The notes under the pieces were generated by a model. That model made no database searches, was not told where the DNA came from, and saw only the letters and a program-made list of their open reading frames with translations. The position numbers were made by a program, and so were the translations under genes. Below are positions 1 through 16,473 of a stretch of 64,000 nt of DNA, piece by piece (within the stretch, counting starts at the first letter, position 1; the number at the start of each line of letters is the position of its first letter). Origin of the DNA: Bombus terrestris (lineage: Eukaryota > Arthropoda > Insecta > Hymenoptera > Apidae); assembly GCF_910591885.1 (NCBI RefSeq), contig NC_063277.1, positions 5,704,001-5,768,000 of the forward strand. The letters run 5' to 3'.

Positions 1-3000
1 AATAGTATATAACGTTATACGTTATAACGTAATACTACATAACGTTAAACTATATAGCGTCATACTATATAACGTTACACGTTGTATGGTAATAGTATAT
101 GATGTTATACGTTATTACGTAATACTATATAACGTTATACGTTATAACGTAATACTACAGATCGTTAAACGTTATAACGTAATACTATATAACGTTACAC
201 GTTGTATCGTAATAGTATATGACGTTATACGTTATAACGTAATACTATATAACGTCATATGTTATTACGTAATACCATATAACGTTATATGTTTTATCGT
301 AATACTACATAACCTTAAACGTTATAACGTCATACCATTAACGTTACACGCTGTATGGTATTAGTATATGATGTTATACGTTACAACGTAATACTATTTA
401 TCGTTATACGTTACAACGTAATAGTATTTATCGTTATACGTTATAACGTAATACTATATAACGTTAAACGTTGTAACGTCATACTATATAACGTTACACG
501 TTGTATGGTATTTGTATATGACCTTATACGTTATAACGTAATACTATATAACGTCATACGTTACAACGTAATACTATATAACGTTACACGTTGTATGGTA
601 ATAGTATATAACGTTATACGTTATATCGTAATAGTATATAACGTTATACGTTATAACGTAACACTACAGAACGTTAAGCGTTATAACGTAATACTATATA
701 ACGTTACACGCTGTATGGTAATAGTACAAGACGTTATACGTTATAACGTAATACTATATAACGTTACACGTTGTATGGTAATAGTATATGACGTTATACG
801 TTATTACGTAATACTATATAACGTTACACGTTATATCGCAATAGTATATAACGTTATACGTTATAACGTAATACTACAGAACGTTAAACGTTATAACGTA
901 ATACTATATAACGTTACACGTTGTATGGTAATAGTATATGACGTTATACGTTATAACGTAATACTATATAACGCTATACGTTATAACGTAATACTAAATA
1001 ACGTTATATGTTTTATCGTAATACTACATAACGTTAAAGGTTATAACGTCATACTACATAACGTTAAACGTTATAACGTCATACTATATAACGTTACCCG
1101 TTGTATGGTAATAGTACATAACGTTAAACGTTATAACGTAATACTACATAACGTTAAACGTTATAACGTCATACTATATAACGTTACACGTTGTATGGTA
1201 ATTGTATATGACGTTACACGTTATATCGTAATACTATATAACGTTACACGTTGTATGGTAATAGTATATGACGTTATACGTTATAACGTAATACTATATA
1301 ACGTCATACGTTACATCGTAATACTATATAACGTTACACGTTGTATGGTAATAGTATATACGTTATACGTTGTATGGTAATAGTATATAACGTTATACGT
1401 TGTATGGTAATAGTATATAACGTTATACGTTACAACGTAATACTATTTAACGTTATACGTTATAACGTAATACTATATAACGTTAAACGTTATGACGTCA
1501 TACTATATAACGTTACACGTTGTATGGTAATAGTATATGACGTTTTACGTTATAACGTAATACTATATAACGTCATACGTTACATCGTAATACTATATAA
1601 CGTTACACGTTATACCGTAATAGTATATAACGTTATACGTTATAACCTAATACTACAGAACGTTAAACGTTATAACGTAATACTATACAACGTTACACGT
1701 TGTATGGTAATAGTATATGACGATATACATTATAACGTAATACTATATAACGTTACACGTTGTATGGTAATAGTATATGACGTTATACGTTATAACGTAA
1801 TACTATAAAACGATACACGTTATATCGTAATAGTATATAACGTTATACGTTATATCGTAATACTACATAACGTTAAACGATATAGCGTCATACTATATAA
1901 CGTTACACGTTGTATGGTAATAGTATATGACGTTATACGTTACAACGTAATACTATTTAACGTTATACGTTATAACGTAATACTATATAACGTTAAACGT
2001 TATGACGTCATACTATATAACGTTACACGTTGTATGGTAATAGTATATGACGTTATACGTTATAACGTAATACTATATAACGTTGCACATTATATCGTAA
2101 TACTATATAACGTTACCCGTTGTATGGTAATAGTACATAACGGTATACGTTATATCGTAATGCTATATCGTTACCCGTTGTATGGTAATAGTACATAACG
2201 TTAAACGTTATGACGTCATACTATATAACGTTACACGTTGTATGGTATTTCTATATGACCTTATACGTTATAACGTAATACTATATAACGTCATACGTTA
2301 CAACGTAATACTATATAACGTTACACGTTGTATGGTAATAGTATATAACGTTATACGTTATATCGTAATAGTATATAACGTTATACGTTATAACCTAATA
2401 CTACAGAACGTTAAACGTTATAACGTAATACTATACAACGTTACACGTTGTATGGTAATAGTACATGACGTTATACGTTATAACGTAATAATATATGACG
2501 TCATACGTTACATCGTAATACTATATAACGTTACACGTTGTATGGTAATAGTATATAACGTTATACGTTGTATGGTAATAGTATATAACGTTATACGTTA
2601 CAACGTAATACTATATAACGTTACACGTTATATCGTAATAGTATATAACGTTATACGTTATAACCTAATACTACAGAACGTTAAACGTTATAACGTAATA
2701 CTATACAACGTTACACGTTGTATAGTAGTGTTATATAACGTTATACGTTATAACGTAATACTATATAACCCTATTCGTTATAACGTAATACTATATAACG
2801 TTACCCGTTGTATGGTAATAGTACATAACGATATACGTTATATCGTAATGCTATATAACGTTACCCGTTGCATGGTAATAGTACATAACGTTAAACGTTA
2901 TAACGTCATGCTATATAACGTTACACGTTGTATAGTAGTGTTATATAACGTTATACGTTATAACGTAATACTATATAACGCTATACGTTATAACGTAATA

Positions 3001-4247
3001 CTATATAACGATACACGTTATATCGTAATAGTATATAACGTTATACGTTATAACGTAATACTACATAACGTTAAACGATATAGCGTCATACTATATAACG
3101 TTACACGTTGTATGGTAATAATATATGACGTTATACGCTACAACGTAATACTATTTAACGTTATACGTTATAACGTAATACTATATAACGTTAAACGTTA
3201 TGACGTCATACTATATAAAGTTACACGATGTATGGTAATAGTATATAACGTTATACGTTACAACGTAATACTATTTAACGATATACGTTTTAACGTAATA
3301 CTATATAACGTTACACGTTGTATGGTAATAGTATATGACGATATACGTTATAACGTAATACTCTACAACGTTACACGTTGTATGGTAATACTATATAACG
3401 TTAAACGTTATGACGTCATACTATATAACGTTACACGTTGTATGGTAATAGTATATGACGTTATACGTTATAACGTAATACTATATAACGTTGCACATTA
3501 TATCGTAATACTATATAACGTTACCCGTTGTATGGTAATAGTACATAACGATATATGTTATATCGTAATGCTATATAACGTTACCCGTTGTATGGTAATA
3601 GTACATAACGTTAAACGTTATAACGTCATACTATATAACGTTACACGTTGTATAGTAGTGTTATATAACGTTATACGTTATAACGTAATACTATATAACG
3701 CCATACGTTATAACGTAATACTATATAACGTTACACGTTGTATGGTAATAGTACATAACGATATACGTTATATCGTAATGCTACATAACGTTACCCGTTG
3801 TATGGTAATAGTACATAACGTTAAACGTTCTAACGTCATACTATATAACGTTACACGTTGTATAGTAATGTTATATAACGTTATACGTTATAACGTAATA
3901 CTATATAACGCTATACGTGATAACGTAATACTATATAACGATACACGTTATATCGTAATAGTATATAACGTTATACGTTATAACGTAATACTACATAACG
4001 TTAAACGATATAGCGTCATACTATATAACGTTACACGTTGTATGGTAATAGTATATGACGTTATACGTTACAACGTAATACTATTTAACGTTATACGTTA
4101 TAACGTAATACTAAAGAACGTTAAACGTTATAACGTAATACTATACAACGTTACACGTTGTATGGTAATAGTATATGACGTTATACGTTATAACGTAATA
4201 CTATATAACGTCATACGTTACATCGTAATACTATATAACGTTACACG

Positions 4248-4785
4248 TTGTATGGTAATAGTATATACGTTATACGTTGTATGGTAATAGTATATAACGT
4301 TATACGTTGTATGGTAATAGTATATAACGTTATACGTTACAACGTAATACTATTTAACGTTATACGTTATAACGTAATACTATATCACGTTAAACGTTAT
4401 GACGTCATACTATATAACGTTACACGTTGTATGGTAATAGTATATGACGTTTTACGTTATAACGTAATACTATATAACGTCATACGTTACATCGTAATAC
4501 TATATAACGTTACACGTTGTATGGTAATAGTATATACGTTATACGTTGTATGGTAATAGTATATAACGTTATACGTTGTATGGTAATAGTATATAACGTT
4601 ATACGTTACAACGTAATACTATTTAACGTTATACGTTATAACGTAATACTATATAACGTTAAACGTTATGACGTCATACTATATAACGTTACACGTTGTA
4701 TGGTAATAGTATATGACGTTTTACGTTATAACGTAATACTATATAACGTCATACGTTACATCGTAATACTATATAACGTTAAACG
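4248..4785. repeat. 269-bp (9-mer) tandem duplication in satellite
   Basis: Two copies of a 269-bp block (nine monomers, one of them 29 bp) lie head to tail, starting at 4248 and 4517. Each begins at the shortened monomer reading TAGTATATACGTTATACG, which lacks one A relative to its neighbours. The same pair recurs at four other sites in the left array. Confidence 0.88.
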
Positions 4786-5379
4786 TTATAACGTCATACT
4801 ATATAACGTTACACGTTGTATGGTAATAGTATATGACGTTATACGTTATAACGTCATACTATATAACGTTACACGTCGTATAGTAGTATTATATAACGTT
4901 ATACGTTATAACGTAATACTATATAACGCTATACGTTATAACGTAATACTATATAACGTTACCCGTTGTATGGTAATAGTACATAACGATATACGTTATA
5001 TCGTAATGCTATATAACGTTACCCGTTGTATGGTAATAGTACATAACGTTAAACGTTATAACGTCATACTATATAACGTTACACGTTGTATAGTAGTGTT
5101 ATATAACGTTATACGTTATAACGTAATACTATATAACGCTATACGTTATAACGTAATACTATATAACGATACACGTTATATCGTAATAGTATATAACGTT
5201 ATACGTTATAACGTAATACTACATAACGTTAAACGATATAGCGTCATACTATATAACGTTACACGTTGTATGGTAATAGTATATGACGTTATACGTTATT
5301 ACGTAATACTATATAACGTTATACGTTATAACGTAACACTACAGATCGTTAAACGTTATAACGTAATACTATATAACGT

Positions 5380-6400
5380 TACAGTTGTATCGTAATAGTA
5401 TATGACGTTATACGTTATAACGTAATACTATATAACGTCATATGTTATTACGTAATACCATATAACGTTATATGTTTTATCGTAATACTACATAACCTTA
5501 AACGTTATAACGTCATACCATTAACGTTACACGCTGTATGGTATTAGTATATGATGTTATACGTTACAACGTAATACTATTTATCGTTATACGTTACAAC
5601 GTAATACTATTTATCGTTATACGTTATAACGTAATACTATATAACGTTAAACGTTGTAACGTCATACTATATAACGTTACACGTTGTATGGTATTTGTAT
5701 ATGACCTTATACGTTATAACGTAATACTATATAACTTCATACGTTACAACGCAATACTATATAACGTTACACGTTGTATGGTAATAGTATATAACGTTAT
5801 ACGTTATATCGTAATAGTATATAACGTTATACGTTATAACGTAACACTACAGAACGTTAAGCGTTATAACGTAATACTATATAACGTTACACGTTGTATC
5901 GTAATAGTATATGACGTTATACGTTATAACGTAATACTATATAACGTCATATGTTATTACGTAATACCATATAACGTTATATGTTTTATCGTAATACTAC
6001 ATAACCTTAAACGTTATAACGTCATACCATTAACGTTACACGCTGTATGGTATTAGTATATGATGTTATACGTTACAACGTAATACTATTTATCGTTATA
6101 CGTTACAACGTAATACTATTTATCGTTATACGTTATAACGTAATACTATATAACGTTAAACGTTGTAACGTCATACTACATAACGTTACACGTTGTATGG
6201 TATTTGTATATGACCTTATACGTTATAACGTAATACTATATAACGTCATACGTTACAACGTAATACTATATAACGTTACACGTTGTATGGTAATAGAATA
6301 TAACGTTATACGTTATATCGTAATAGTATATAACGTTATACGTTATAACGTAACACTACAGAACGTTAAGCGTTATAACGTAATACTATATAACGTTACA
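5380..6400. repeat. 509-bp (17-mer) tandem duplication in satellite
   Basis: Two near-identical 509-bp blocks (17 monomers, one short by one base) lie head to tail. The landmark CCATTAACGTTACACGCTG occurs about 20 bp before 5538 and again before 6047. Boundaries are approximate. Confidence 0.85.
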
Positions 6401-9400
6401 CGCTGTATGGTAATAGTACAAGACGTTATACGTTATAACGTAATACTATATAACGTTACACGTTGTATGGTAATAGTATATGACGTTATACGTTATTACG
6501 TAATACTATATAACGTTACACGTTATATCGCAATAGTACATAACGTTAAACGTTATAACGTAATACTACATAACGTTAAACGTTATAACGTCATACTATA
6601 TAACGTTACACGTTGTATGGTAATTGCATATGACGTTACACGTTATATCGTAATACTATATAACGTTACACGTTGCATAGTAGTATTATGTAACGTTATG
6701 CGTTATAACGTAATACTATATAACGTTATATGTTTTAAGGTAATACTACATAACGTTAAACGTTATAACGTCATACTATGTAACGTTACACGTTGTATGG
6801 TAATGGTATATAGCGTTATACATTACAACGTAATACTATTTAACGTTATACGTTGTATGGTAATAGTATATGACGTTATACGTTATAACGTAATACTATA
6901 TAACGTTACACGTTATATCGTAATAGTATATAACGTTACACGTTATAACGTAAAACTACATAACGATAAACGTTATACCGACATAATATATCAAGTTTCA
7001 CGTTGTATGGTAATATTATATGACGTTATACGTTATAACGTAATACTATAAAACGATACACGTTATATCGTAATAGTATATAACGTTATACGTTATAACG
7101 TAATACTACATAACGTTAAACGATATAGCGTCATACTATATAACGTTACACGTTGTATGGTAATAGTATATGACGTTATACGTTACAACGTAATACTATT
7201 TAACGTTATACGTTATAACGTAATACTATATAACGTTAAACGTTATGACGTCATACTATATAACGTTACACGTTGTATGGTAATAGTATATGACGTTATA
7301 CGTTATAACGTAATACTATATAACGTTGCACATTATATCGTAATACTATATAACGTTACCCGTTGTATGGTAATAGTACATAACGGTATACGTTATATCG
7401 TAATGCTATATCGTTACCCGTTGTATGGTAATAGTACATAACGTTAAACGTTATGACGTCATACTATATAACGTTACACGTTGTATGGTATTTGTATATG
7501 ACCTTATACGTTATAACGTAATACTATATAACGTCATACGTTACAACGTAATACTATATAACGTTACACGTTGTATGGTAATAGTATATAACGTTATACG
7601 TTATATCGTAATAGTATATAACGTTATACGTTATAACCTAATACTACAGAACGGTAAACGTTATAACGTAATACTATACAACGTTACACGTTGTATGGTA
7701 ATAGTATATGACGTTATACGTTATAACGTAATACTATATGACGTCATACGTTACATCGTAATACTATATAACGTTACACGTTGTATGGTAATAGTATATA
7801 ACGTTATACGTTGTATGGTAATAGTATATAACGTTATACGTTACAACGTAATACTATATAACGTTACACGTTATATCGTAATAGTATATAACGTTATACG
7901 TTATAACCTAATACTACAGAACGTTAAACGTTATAACGTAATACTATATAACGTTAAACGTTATGACGTCATACTATATAACGTTACACGTTGTATGGTA
8001 ATAGTATATGACGTTTTACGTTATAACGTAATACTATATAACGTCATACGTTACATCGTAATACTATATAACGTTACACGTTATACCGTAATAGTATATA
8101 ACGTTATACGTTATAACCTAATACTACAGAACGTTAAACGTTATAACGTAATACTATACAACGTTACACGTTGTATGGTAATAGTATATGACGATATACA
8201 TTATAACGTAATACTATATAACGTTACACGTTGTATGGTAATAGTATATGACGTTATACGTTATAACGTAATACTATAAAACGATACACGTTATATCGTA
8301 ATAGTATATAACGTTATACGTTATATCGTAATACTACATAACGTTAAACGATATAGCGTCATACTATATAACGTTACACGTTGTATGGTAATAGTATATG
8401 ACGTTATACGTTACAACGTAATACTATTTAACGTTATACGTTATAACGTAATACTATATAACGTTAAACGTTATGACGTCATACTATATAACGTTACACG
8501 TTGTATGGTAATAGTATATGACGTTATACGTTATAACGTAATACTATATAACGTTGCACATTATATCGTAATACTATATAACGTTACCCGTTGTATGGTA
8601 ATAGTACATAACGGTATACGTTATATCGTAATGCTATATCGTTACCCGTTGTATGGTAATAGTACATAACGTTAAACGTTATGACGTCATACTATATAAC
8701 GTTACACGTTGTATGGTATTTCTATATGACCTTATACGTTATAACGTAATACTATATAACGTCATACGTTACAACGTAATACTATATAACGTTACACGTT
8801 GTATGGTAATAGTATATAACGTTATACGTTATATCGTAATAGTATATAACGTTATACGTTATAACCTAATACTACAGAACGTTAAACGTTATAACGTAAT
8901 ACTATACAACGTTACACGTTGTATGGTAATAGTATATGACGTTATACGTTATAACGTAATAATATATGACGTCATACGTTACATCGTAATACTATATAAC
9001 GTTACACGTTGTATGGTAATAGTATATAACGTTATACGTTGTATGGTAATAGTATACAACGTTATACGTTACAACGTAATACTATATAACGTTACACGTT
9101 ATATCGTAATAGTATATAACGTTATACGTTATAACCTAATACTACAGAACGTTAAACGTTATAACGTAATACTATACAACGTTACACGTTGTATAGTAGT
9201 GTTATATAACGTTATACGTTATAACGTAATACTATATAACCCTATTCGTTATAACGTAATACTATATAACGTTACCCGTTGTATGGTAATAGTACATAAC
9301 GATATACGTTATATCGTAATGCTATATAACGTTACCCGTTGCATGGTAATAGTACATAACGTTAAACGTTATAACGTCATGCTATATAACGTTACACGTT

Positions 9401-10718
9401 GTATAGTAGTGTTATATAACGTTATACGTTATAACGTAATACTATATAACGCTATACGTTATAACGTAATACTATATAACGATACACGTTATATCGTAAT
9501 AGTATATAACGTTATACGTTATAACGTAATACTACATAACGTTAAACGATATAGCGTCATACTATATAACGTTACACGTTGTATGGTAATAATATATGAC
9601 GTTATACGCTACAACGTAATACTATTTAACGTTATACGTTATAACGTAATACTATATAACGTTAAACGTTATGACGTCATACTATATAAAGTTACACGAT
9701 GTATGGTAATAGTATATAACGTTATACGTTACAACGTAATACTATTTAACGATATACGTTTTAACGTAATACTATATAACGTTACACGTTGTATGGTAAT
9801 AGTATATGACGATATACGTTATAACGTAATACTCTACAACGTTACACGTTGTATGGTAATACTATATAACGTTAAACGTTATGACGTCATACTATATAAC
9901 GTTACACGTTGTATGGTAATAGTATATGACGTTATACGTTATAACGTAATACTATATAACGTTGCACATTATATCGTAATACTATATAACGTTACCCGTT
10001 GTATGGTAATAGTACATAACGATATATGTTATATCGTAATGCTATATAACGTTACCCGTTGTATGGTAATAGTACATAACGTTAAACGTTATAACGTCAT
10101 ACTATATAACGTTACACGTTGTATAGTAGTGTTATATAACGTTATACGTTATAACGTAATACTATATAACGCCATACGTTATAACGTAATACTATATAAC
10201 GTTACACGTTGTATGGTAATAGTACATAACGATATACGTTATATCGTAATGCTACATAACGTTACCCGTTGTATGGTAATAGTACATAACGTTAAACGTT
10301 CTAACGTCATACTATATAACGTTACACGTTGTATAGTAATGTTATATAACGTTATACGTTATAACGTAATACTATATAACGCTATACGTGATAACGTAAT
10401 ACTATATAACGATACACGTTATATCGTAATAGTATATAACGTTATACGTTATAACGTAATACTACATAACGTTAAACGATATAGCGTCATACTATATAAC
10501 GTTACACGTTGTATGGTAATAGTATATGACGTTATACGTTACAACGTAATACTATTTAACGTTATACGTTATAACGTAATACTAAAGAACGTTAAACGTT
10601 ATAACGTAATACTATACAACGTTACACGTTGTATGGTAATAGTATATGACGTTATACGTTATAACGTAATACTATATAACGTCATACGTTACATCGTAAT
10701 ACTATATAACGTTACACG

Positions 10719-11256
10719 TTGTATGGTAATAGTATATACGTTATACGTTGTATGGTAATAGTATATAACGTTATACGTTGTATGGTAATAGTATATAACG
10801 TTATACGTTACAACGTAATACTATTTAACGTTATACGTTATAACGTAATACTATATCACGTTAAACGTTATGACGTCATACTATATAACGTTACACGTTG
10901 TATGGTAATAGTATATGATGTTTTACGTTATAACGTAATACTATATAACGTCATACGTTACATCGTAATACTATATAACGTTACACGTTGTATGGTAATA
11001 GTATATACGTTATACGTTGTATGGTAATAGTATATAACGTTATACGTTGTATGGTAATAGTATATAACGTTATACGTTACAACGTAATACTATTTAACGT
11101 TATACGTTATAACGTAATACTATATAACGTTAAACGTTATGACGTCATACTATATAACGTTACACGTTGTATGGTAATAGTATATGACGTTTTACGTTAT
11201 AACGTAATACTATATAACGTCATACGTTACATCGTAATACTATATAACGTTAAACG
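10719..11256. repeat. 269-bp (9-mer) tandem duplication in satellite
   Basis: Counterpart of the duplication at 4248, shifted by 6471 bp, with copies starting at 10719 and 10988. It shares the variant TATATCACG in the first copy (about 10854) with the 4248 locus, which confirms that the 269-bp duplication came before the 6471-bp one. Confidence 0.88.
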
Positions 11257-11850
11257 TTATAACGTCATACTATATAACGTTACACGTTGTATGGTAATAG
11301 TATATGACGTTATACGTTATAACGTCATACTATATAACGTTACACGTTGTATAGTAGTATTATATAACGTTATACGTTATAACGTAATACTATATAACGC
11401 TATACGTTATAACGTAATACTATATAACGTTACCCGTTGTATGGTAATAGTACATAACGATATACGTTATATCGTAATGCTATATAACGTTACCCGTTGT
11501 ATGGTAATAGTACATAACGTTAAACGTTATAACGTCATACTATATAACGTTACACGTTGTATAGTAGTGTTATATAACGTTATACGTTATAACGTAATAC
11601 TATATAACGCTATACGTTATAACGTAATACTATATAACGATACACGTTATATCGTAATAGTATATAACGTTATACGTTATAACGTAATACTACATAACGT
11701 TAAACGATATAGCGTCATACTATATAACGTTACACGTTGTATGGTAATAGTATATGACGTTATACGTTATTACGTAATACTATATAACGTTATACGTTAT
11801 AACGTAACACTACAGATCGTTAAACGTTATAACGTAATACTATATAACGT

Positions 11851-12871
11851 TACAGTTGTATCGTAATAGTATATGACGTTATACGTTATAACGTAATACT
11901 ATATAACGTCATATGTTATTACGTAATACCATATAACGTTATATGTTTTATCGTAATACTACATAACCTTAAACGTTATAACGTCATACCATTAACGTTA
12001 CACGCTGTATGGTATTAGTATATGATGTTATACGTTACAACGTAATACTATTTATCGTTATACGTTACAACGTAATACTATTTATCGTTATACGTTATAA
12101 CGTAATACTATATAACGTTAAACGTTGTAACGTCATACTATATAACGTTACACGTTGTATGGTATTTGTATATGACCTTATACGTTATAACGTAATACTA
12201 TATAACTTCATACGTTACAACGTAATACTATATAACGTTACACGTTGTATGGTAATAGTATATAACGTTATACGTTATATCGTAATAGTATATAACGTTA
12301 TACGTTATAACGTAACACTACAGAACGTTAAGCGTTATAACGTAATACTATATAACGTTACACGTTGTATCGTAATAGTATATGACGTTATACGTTATAA
12401 CGTAATACTATATAACGTCATATGTTATTACGTAATACCATATAACGTTATATGTTTTATCGTAATACTACATAACCTTAAACGTTATAACGTCATACCA
12501 TTAACGTTACACGCTGTATGATATTAGTATATGATGTTATACGTTACAACGTAATACTATTTATCGTTATACGTTACAACGTAATACTATTTATCGTTAT
12601 ACGTTATAACGTAATACTATATAACGTTAAACGTTGTAACGTCATACTACATAACGTTACACGTTGTATGGTATTTGTATATGACCTTATACGTTATAAC
12701 GTAATACTATATAACGTCATACGTTACAACGTAATACTATATAACGTTACACGTTGTATGGTAATAGAATATAACGTTATACGTTATATCGTAATAGTAT
12801 ATAACGTTATACGTTATAACGTAACACTACAGAACGTTAAGCGTTATAACGTAATACTATATAACGTTACA
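11851..12871. repeat. 509-bp (17-mer) tandem duplication in satellite
   Basis: The same 509-bp duplication as at 5380-6400, shifted by 6471 bp, with landmarks before 12009 and 12518. The second landmark carries a private change (TATGATATTAG instead of TATGGTATTAG). Confidence 0.85.
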
Positions 12872-15800
12872 CGCTGTATGGTAATAGTACAAGACGTTAT
12901 ACGTTATAACGTAATACTATATAACGTTACACGTTGTATGGTAATAGTATATGACGTTATACGTTATTACGTAATACTATATAACGTTACACGTTATATC
13001 GCAATAGTACATAACGTTAAACGTTATAACGTAATACTACATAACGTTAAACGTTATAACGTCATACTATATAACGTTACACGTTGTATGGTAATTGCAT
13101 ATGACGTTACACGTTATATCGTAATACTATATAACGTTACACGTTGCATAGTAGTATTATATAACGTTATGCGTTATAACGTAATACTATATAACGTTAT
13201 ATGTTTTAAGGTAATACTACATAACGTTAAACGTTATAACGTCATACTATGTAACGTTACACGTTGTATGGTAATGGTATATAGCGTTATACATTACAAC
13301 GTAATACTATTTAACGTTATACGTTGTATGGTAATAGTATATGACGTTATACGTTATAACGTAATACTATATAACGTTACACGTTATATCGTAATAGTAT
13401 ATAACGTTACACGTTATAACGTAAAACTACATAACGATAAACGTTATACCGACATAATATATGAAGTTTCACGTTGTATGGTAATATTATATGATGTTAT
13501 ACGTTATAACGTAATACTATAAAACGATACACGTTATATCGTAATAGTATATAACGTTATACGTTATAACGTAATACTACATAACGTTAAACGATATAGC
13601 GTCATACTATATAACGTTACACGTTGTATGGTAATAGTATATGACGTTATACGTTACAACGTAATACTATTTAACGTTATACGTTATAACGTAATACTAT
13701 ATAACGTTAAACGTTATGACGTCATACTATATAACGTTACACGTTGTATGGTAATAGTATATGACGTTATACGTTATAACGTAATACTATATAACGTTGC
13801 ACATTATATCGTAATACTATATAACGTTACCCGTTGTATGGTAATAGTACATAACGGTATACGTTATATCGTAATGCTATATCGTTACCCGTTGTATGGT
13901 AATAGTACATAACGTTAAACGTTATGACGTCATACTATATAACGTTACACGTTGTATGGTATTTGTATATGACCTTATACGTTATAACGTAATACTATAT
14001 AACGTCATACGTTACAACGTAATACTATATAACGTTACACGTTGTATGGTAATAGTATATAACGTTATACGTTATATCGTAATAGTATATAACGTTATAC
14101 GTTATATCGTAATAGTATATAACGTTATACGTTATAACCTAATACTACAGAACGGTAAACGTTATAACGTAATACTATACAACGTTACACGTTGTATGGT
14201 AATAGTATATGACGTTATACGTTATAACGTAATACTATATGACGTCATACGTTACATCGTAATACTATATAACGTTACACGTTGTATGGTAATAGTATAT
14301 AACGTTATACGTTGTATGGTAATAGTATATAACGTTATACGTTACAACGTAATACTATATAACGTTACACGTTATATCGTAATAGTATATAACGTTATAC
14401 GTTATAACCTAATACTACAGAACGTTAAACGTTATAACGTAATACTATACAACGTTACACGTTGTATAGTAGTGTTATATAACGTTATACGTTATAACGT
14501 AATACTATATAACCCTATTCGTTGTAACGTAATACTATATAACGTTACCCGTTGTATGGTAGTAGTACATAACGATATACGTTATATCGTAATGCTATAT
14601 AACGTTACCCGTTGCATGGTAATAGTACATAACGTTAAACGTTATAACGTCATGCTATATAACGTTACACGTTGTATAGTAGTGTTATATAACGTTATAC
14701 GTTATAACGTAATACTATATAACGCTATACGTTATAACGTAATACTATATAACGATACACGTTATATCGTAATAGTATATAACGTTATACGTTATAACGT
14801 AATACTACATAACGTTAAACGATATAGCGTCATACTATATAACGTTACACGTTGTATGGTAATAATATATGACGTTATACGCTACAACGTAATACTATTT
14901 AACGTTATACGTTATAACGTACTACTATATAACGTTAAACGTTATGACGTCATACTATATAAAGTTACACGATGTATGGTAATAGTATATAACGTTATAC
15001 GTTACAACGTAATACTATTTAACGATATACGTTTTAACGTAATACTATATAACGTTACACGTTGTATGGTAATAGTATATGACGATATACGTTATAACGT
15101 AATACTCTACAACGTTACACGTTGTATGGTAATAGTATATGACGTTATACGTTATAACGTAATACTATATAACGTTGCACATTATATCGTAATACTATAT
15201 AACGTTACCCGTTGTATGGTAATAGTACATAACGATATATGTTATATCGTAATGCTATATAACGTTACCCGTTGTATGGTAATAGTACATAACGTTAAAC
15301 GTTATAACGTCATACTATATAACGTTACACGTTGTATAGTAGTGTTATATAACGTTATACGTTATAACGTAATACTATATAACGCCATACGTTATAACGT
15401 AATACTATATAACGTTACCCGTTGTATGGTAATAGTACATAACGATATACGTTATATCGTAATGCTACATAACGTTACCCGTTGTATGGTAATAGTACAT
15501 AACGTTAAACGTTCTAACGTCATACTATATAACGTTACACGTTGTATAGTAATGTTATATAACGTTATACGTTATAACGTAATACTATATAACGCTATAC
15601 GTTATAACGTAATACTATATAACGATACACGTTATATCGTAATAGTATATAACGTTATACGTTATAACGTAATACTACATAACGTTAAACGATATAGAGT
15701 CATACTATATAACGTTACACATTGTATGGTAATAGTATATGACGTTATACGTTACAACGTAATACTATTTAACGTTATACGTTATAACGTAATACTACAG

Positions 15801-15935
15801 AACGTTAAACGTTATAACGTAATACTATACAACGTTACACGGTAATAGTATGGTAATAGTATATGACGTTATACGTTATAACGTAATACTATATAACGTC
15901 ATACGTTACATCGTAATACTATATAACGTTACACG

Positions 15936-16473
15936 TTGTATGGTAATAGTATATACGTTATACGTTGTATGGTAATAGTATATAACGTTATACGTTGTAT
16001 GGTAATAGTATATAACGTTATACGTTACAACGTAATACTATTTAACGTTATACGTTATAACGTAATACTATATAACGTTAAACGTTATGACGTCATACTA
16101 TATAACGTTACACGTTGTATGGTAATAGTATATGACGTTTTACGTTATAACGTAATACTATATAACGTCATACGTTACATCGTAATACTATATAACGTTA
16201 CACGTTGTATGGTAATAGTATATACGTTATACGTTGTATGGTAATAGTATATAACGTTATACGTTGTATGGTAATAGTATATAACGTTATACGTTACAAC
16301 GTAATACTATTTAACGTTATACGTTATAACGTATTACTATATAACGTTAAACGTTATGACGTCATACTATATAACGTTACACGTTGTATGGTAATAGTAT
16401 ATGACGTTTTACGTTATAACGTAATACTATATAACGTCATACGTTACATCGTAATACTATATAACGTTAAACG
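15936..16473. repeat. 269-bp (9-mer) tandem duplication in satellite
   Basis: Two 269-bp copies start at 15936 and 16205. The locus just upstream (15838-15860) contains an irregular junction, GGTAATAGTATGGTAATAG, in which a monomer is fused out of register. Confidence 0.85.

Larger units (their letters stand above)
1460..7930. repeat. Higher-order satellite unit, copy A of 6471-bp tandem pair
   Basis: The block from about 1460 to 7930 recurs at +6471 bp with only scattered differences. Frame-shifting landmarks and variant monomers all match at this offset: 1914/8385, 2182/8653, 4248/10719, 4517/10988, 5538/12009, 6047/12518 and 7157/13628. A one-base deletion in GTTACAGTTGTATCG (about 5382 and 11853) is shared by both copies but absent at the equivalent site near 17070. 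The period is not a multiple of 30 because the unit contains several shortened monomers. Boundaries are accurate to about one monomer. Confidence 0.9.
7931..14431. repeat. Higher-order satellite unit, copy B of 6471-bp tandem pair
   Basis: Second copy of the 6471-bp unit. It differs from copy A by scattered substitutions and one additional 30-bp monomer near 14100. After about 14430 the sequence continues as the interior of the unit (a match to the region after 2725) rather than restarting, so the pair is followed by a partial, rearranged third copy. Confidence 0.85.
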
